DNA of 32,309 nucleotides from the NCBI RefSeq assembly GCF_009428905.1, contig NZ_WHYR01000042.1, forward strand, positions 1 through 32,309, given 5' to 3'. How positions within the stretch are numbered: the first letter of the stretch is position 1; every line of letters starts with the position of its first letter. The notes beneath the pieces were generated by a model, which had not been told where the DNA came from, ran no database searches, and saw only the letters and a program-made list of their open reading frames with translations. Origin of the DNA: Desulfofundulus thermobenzoicus (GTDB lineage Bacteria > Bacillota > Desulfotomaculia > Desulfotomaculales > Desulfovirgulaceae). The position numbers were made by a program, and so were the translations under genes. Shown here in pieces: positions 29,821-32,309 of the stretch.

Positions 29821-30555
29821 TTACTCCCGGGGCTGTTCCGGGGGCTGTTCGTCCTTTGACTGGCCGTTGGGGCCGTAGTGCCGCTGGTGCCGGTCACAGG
29901 TGCAGTTTTCCTCGTCAGGGGTGCGGGACCGGCGTACCTTTTCCCAGGAGCCGCTGATGGCTTCGCCCAGTTCACGGGTCTTCTGGCGGGTGGCATCCCA
30001 GGCCTGGCTGGTGGACTGGCGCAGGTGACGCATGGTTTCCGACAGGCCACCTTCCATTTTCACCACATTGGACAGGGCTTCGTTGGCGGCCACAATCACT
30101 TCCTTGCCGATGGTGCGTACATGGGCCGTGTCCAGGAAGGCCCGGCCCTGCATGACGCTGTCCAGGAACCCCCCGGAGAATTCCAGCCCCACTATATCCC
30201 CGGCCACCAGATCCACATAGTATTCGTCCACCTGGCCCAAAAGGGCGCCGTTTTCCGTCACTATGCGGGCGCCGGTGATACCAACCCTTTCCTTGACCAG
30301 CCTGACAATGTCCGGCAGTTTGACCGCCCTTTCGGCATTGCTGCTGCGGTTCACGGTGATCACATTTTCCCCCACGCAGTGCACCCGGGCAAAGGGGATG
30401 TATTTTTGCTCCTTGAACCAGCCTTTTTGCTCTATGATCAGGGCGGCCACCGCCTTTTTCTCCGGGTCCACCACCAGGCCGCGCACCGTACCTATTTGCT
30501 GCCCCTCCTGCAGGCTGATCACCGGCATGCCGATGAATTGCTTGCTCCGGCGCAT
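29821..30555 (-). CDS. PRC-barrel domain protein
   Basis: A 244-residue protein with two PRC-barrel-like units: residues about 5-70 (QFIGMPVISLQEGQQIGTVRGLVVDPEKKAVAALIIEQKGWFKEQKYIPFARV) and about 85-155 (GARIVTENGALLGQVDEYYVDLVAGDIVGLEFSGG). PRC barrels are small beta barrels that mediate RNA or protein binding. The C-terminal third is helical (MRHLRQSTSQAWDATRQKTRELGEAISGSWEKVRRS) and ends in a charged, Pro/Gln/Glu-rich tail with CTCDRHQRH. The start is ATG 30555 (MRRSKQF); the frame is open to 30654 but that extension is poor. Function unknown; relatives occur widely in spore formers. Confidence 0.8.
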   Translation of the reverse strand: MRRSKQFIGMPVISLQEGQQIGTVRGLVVDPEKKAVAALIIEQKGWFKEQKYIPFARVHCVGENVITVNRSSNAERAVKLPDIVRLVKERVGITGARIVTENGALLGQVDEYYVDLVAGDIVGLEFSGGFLDSVMQGRAFLDTAHVRTIGKEVIVAANEALSNVVKMEGGLSETMRHLRQSTSQAWDATRQKTRELGEAISGSWEKVRRSRTPDEENCTCDRHQRHYGPNGQSKDEQPPEQPRE

Positions 30556-30697
30556 CCACCGTCCACCCCCCTTTTTCCCATTCACACTCCGGCATCTTCC
30601 CTGCTCCCTAAATTCATATGCCGCCGGCCGGGTCAATATGACCTCTTTTTGCATAAGATGGCAGTGAATCCATCATTATGTCAAGGAGGATAACCAG

Positions 30698-31015
30698 ATG
30701 CCGGATGCCCAGTTACAATATTACGGCACCATGGAACCGGTGGTGCCCTATATGGAGCGCCTGCGCCAGTTGACGGGCCAGCAGGTTACCGTTTATGTGG
30801 CCAACGTGACCAGACATGCGGTCGGTTCCCTGGAGATCACCGGTATGCTGCATGCCGTGGGCATTGACTACGTTGAAGTGCATATCATGGTGACCGGCGC
30901 ACCCATGCGTCAGGTGATCATCCCCATCGGCGCCATCGGACTGGTAACCACCGGTGGTCCTTTGACCATTACTCCCGGTACCGCTCCCGTTATGCCGCCT
31001 CTGGCCGGCCGGTAA
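30698..31015 (+). CDS. Small Sm-like/DUF2642-like protein, paralogue of the 9193-9516 product
   Basis: A 105-residue protein closely matching the other family member in the window: MPDAQLQYYGTMEPVVPYMERLRQLTGQQVTVYVANVTR, then LEITGMLHAVGIDYVEVHIMVTGAPMRQVIIPIGAIGLVTTGGPL. The start ATG follows AAGGAGG closely, and the start is confirmed by the shared MPDAQL. The core pattern QQVTVYVA, GxLxAVGxDYxEx and VIIP is kept, while the C-terminal tail (TPGTAPVMPPLAGR) differs. It is divergent from the PRC-barrel gene with 142 bases between. A spore-envelope role is inferred from similarity to DUF2642-type proteins. Confidence 0.72.
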   Translation: MPDAQLQYYGTMEPVVPYMERLRQLTGQQVTVYVANVTRHAVGSLEITGMLHAVGIDYVEVHIMVTGAPMRQVIIPIGAIGLVTTGGPLTITPGTAPVMPPLAGR

Positions 31016-31036
31016 CTGTAACCGGTAATGTAAGAT

Positions 31037-31080
31037 GTGAGAATGTGAGAGGTGAGAATGTAAGAGGTGAGAATAAGAAG
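31037..31080 (+). repeat. Three tandem copies of a 15-bp GTGAGAATGTNAGAG repeat
   Basis: Two full copies (31037-31051 and 31052-31066) and a shorter third (31067-31080) lie directly before a terminator-like hairpin. They look like slippage products. Confidence 0.7.
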
Positions 31081-31108
31081 GCTATGTCCTGGCCCAAACC
31101 TTCTTTTT
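31076..31108 (+). terminator. Terminator-like hairpin after the DUF2642-like gene
   Basis: AGAAGG (31076-31081) pairs with CCTTCT (31099-31104), followed by TTTT. The loop is 17 bases. Confidence 0.5.
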
Positions 31109-31178
31109 CCCTCTAAACGCGGGTCAGGAAATATTTCTGGGTGCCCTGTCATGTTTGATTTTTTTACGAAACAGCATC

Positions 31179-31238
31179 TGGCTGATCTAAATATTAGAAA
31201 CATCCTCAGATCAAACGGCCGCAAGGCCTTTTATTTTT
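31179..31238 (+). ncRNA. Candidate small RNA ending in a GCAA-loop terminator
   Basis: TGATCT (31181-31186) pairs with AGATCA (31208-31213), followed by a short stem GGCC (31217-31220) with GGCC (31225-31228) closed by a GCAA tetraloop and then TTTTATTTTT. The two stems and terminator lie in the 350-base gap before pth with no gene upstream that needs a second terminator, so an independent small transcript is possible. Confidence 0.3.
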
Positions 31239-31342
31239 GAAGCCGCAAAATCCAATCTTACCGTGTCTTACCTCAATCGTTTTTGTGCCCGGTGAGCGGT
31301 TAAAAGGTTCCTTCCCGCCTTTTCCGGGTGGATGTTTATGGT

Positions 31343-31348
31343 TATAAT
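31343..31348 (+). promoter_or_regulatory. Likely -10 box upstream of pth
   Basis: TATAAT at 31343-31348, 24 bases before the pth ATG and before a GGGGAGG ribosome binding site; a -35 is not clear. Confidence 0.5.
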
Positions 31349-31371
31349 GTTCAGGGGAGGTTAACGACAGT

Positions 31372-31947
31372 ATGTTTTTAGTGGTTGGATTGGGTAATCC
31401 CGGGCCGGAATATGCCGGAACCAGGCATAATGCCGGTTTCATGGTGGTGGACCGCCTGGCCCGGGAATTAAATATACCGGTGGGGCGGCAGGTGTTCTTT
31501 TCCTTAACCGGCCGGGGACAGCTGGAGGGCCGGCAGATAATGCTGGCCAAACCCATGACCTACATGAATGAAAGCGGCCGGGCCGTGGCGTCCATCATGC
31601 GCTGGCACCGTTTAACTCCGGCGGATCTGCTGGTGGTGTCCGACGACCTGGACCTGCCCGTGGGCCGGATCCGCCTGCGCCGGGCCGGGGGACACGGGGG
31701 GCACCGGGGTCTGCAATCCATTATCCAGCACCTGGGTACCAACGGGTTTGCCCGCCTGCGCATGGGCATCGGCCGTCCCGTCCATGAAGGCACGGATGTG
31801 GTGGACTGGGTGCTGGGGCGCTTCACCCCGGAGGAAGGGCCGTTGATTGAGCAGGCGGTGGCCGCTGCGGCCGAGGCCGTCCGGGTGGTGGTGACCGTGG
31901 GTCTGGAGGAGGCCATGAACCGTTTTAATGCCGGGCCGGTCAGGTAA
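31372..31947 (+). CDS. pth: Peptidyl-tRNA hydrolase
   Basis: Releases tRNA from peptidyl-tRNA that has dropped off the ribosome. The family features are VVGLGNPGPEYAGTRHNAGFMVVDRLA, with the catalytic histidine in TRHNAGF (about residue 20) and the asparagine of GLGNPG; KPMTYMNESGRAV; and DDLDLPVGRIRLRRAGGHGGHRGLQSI. The 191-residue length matches the family. The start is ATG 31372 after a GGGGAGG site. In many Firmicutes mfd follows; the next frame here is a membrane protein. Confidence 0.97.
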   Translation: MFLVVGLGNPGPEYAGTRHNAGFMVVDRLARELNIPVGRQVFFSLTGRGQLEGRQIMLAKPMTYMNESGRAVASIMRWHRLTPADLLVVSDDLDLPVGRIRLRRAGGHGGHRGLQSIIQHLGTNGFARLRMGIGRPVHEGTDVVDWVLGRFTPEEGPLIEQAVAAAAEAVRVVVTVGLEEAMNRFNAGPVR

Positions 31948-32078
31948 TGCGGTCGGTTTTCGGGAAACGTTTTCACCGGTCCTGCAGGAAAGGGTATTTT
32001 TTGCCGGCGGGGAGTGCAAACCCGGTGATCCGGCGGGTCGCGTATCGGACACTGCTTTACCGTTTATACTAGTTGGAA

Positions 32079-32309
32079 ATGGAACCGTTAAGCTACATAC
32101 CGGCCGGTGTCCTGGCCGCCGCCCTTTCCTGGGTCACCAATGGTCTTTTAATTCGTTTTCTGGGCTCCCGGGGAGTGATTTACCTGTCGCCGGGGGTGGA
32201 GGAGGGGGCCAAGACGGGGTTGGCCCTGTGGTTCAGCGCATCCATCCCGGCATCCCATCTGGTTTTTGGTCTGGTGGAGGGGGTGTGGGACGCCTTTAAA
32301 GGGCGGCGG
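32079..32309 (+). CDS. Membrane protein, partial (cut by the window end)
   Basis: The first 77 codons of a frame running off the window: MEPLSYIPAGVLAAALSWVTNGLLIRFLGSRGVIYLSPGVEEGAKTGLALWFSASIPASHLVFGLVEGVWDAFKGRR. At least two membrane helices are visible. The segments EEGAK and HLVFGLVEG look like, but do not fully match, EExxK/FxxxE motifs of PrsW-like membrane proteases; I do not assign that function. The start may be ATG 32079 or TTG 32073. A TATACT box at 32065-32070 ends only a few bases before the start. Confidence 0.6.
   Translation, partial: MEPLSYIPAGVLAAALSWVTNGLLIRFLGSRGVIYLSPGVEEGAKTGLALWFSASIPASHLVFGLVEGVWDAFKGRR

Noticed and set aside
30556..30654. N-terminal extension of the PRC-barrel protein
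   Set aside because: The residues are basic and disordered-looking, with no homologous domain before RRSKQFIG.
31030..31080. CRISPR-like array
   Set aside because: The 15-bp units are directly adjacent without spacers and number only three.

Overview
The window looks like chromosomal DNA from a high-GC, spore-forming, anaerobic Firmicute, most likely of the Desulfotomaculum/Pelotomaculum group (Peptococcaceae sensu lato). This is inferred from gene content and order: rsmA, yabG, ispE, spoVG, glmU, prs and pth follow the conserved Firmicute backbone between rsmA and mfd. Sporulation genes (yabG, spoVG, SPOCS/LysM proteins) and anaerobic oxidative-stress genes (rubrerythrin, rubredoxin) point the same way. 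Many starts are TTG or GTG behind strong AGGAGG-type ribosome binding sites. The genus is an inference; no rRNA lies in the window.

Layout. 1-328: a structured, unassigned leader before rsmA. 329-5308: rsmA, a YkuK-like protein, then an oxygen-defence group (rubrerythrin, a ferritin-like protein, a 53-residue rubredoxin), a ferritin-like protein with a Gly/Tyr/Pro tail, and a family 2 glycosyltransferase. 5414-8977: spore protease YabG, a trypsin-like protease whose ribosome binding site lies inside a hairpin, a hypothetical gene, and a secreted CAP-domain protein. 9193-15274: an accessory block of probable spore-envelope proteins. It holds an Sm-like/DUF2642-like small protein, a SPOCS-like protein with a beta-sandwich tail, a three-SPOCS plus LysM protein, a YbaB/EbfC-like protein, two paralogous pairs of unknown small proteins (A/B and B'/A'), and an HMA-fold protein without its metal-binding cysteines.

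15464-21210 is a plastic region. A YdcZ-type membrane protein and a ZIP metal transporter are followed by a 305-bp perfect direct repeat (16534-16838 and 18742-19046). Between and beyond the copies lie a frameshifted pseudogene, two Rpn-family nuclease-like genes, a transposase scrap, a NifX-like gene and a Uma2-family remnant.

21304-32309 returns to the conserved backbone: an L,D-transpeptidase with LysM, a PgpA/YutG-like protein, ispE, a GntR regulator overlapping a nucleotidyltransferase, a threonine ammonia-lyase, spoVG behind a sigma-H-like promoter, glmU, prs, a PRC-barrel protein, a second DUF2642-like protein, pth, and the start of a membrane protein cut by the window end.

How they fit together: the backbone supplies rRNA methylation, isoprenoid precursors, UDP-GlcNAc and PRPP, and recycling of peptidyl-tRNA. 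The interleaved genes concern the spore or cell surface. The best candidate for an undescribed system is the 9193-14931 block, above all the duplicated A/B small-protein module at 13240-14931.
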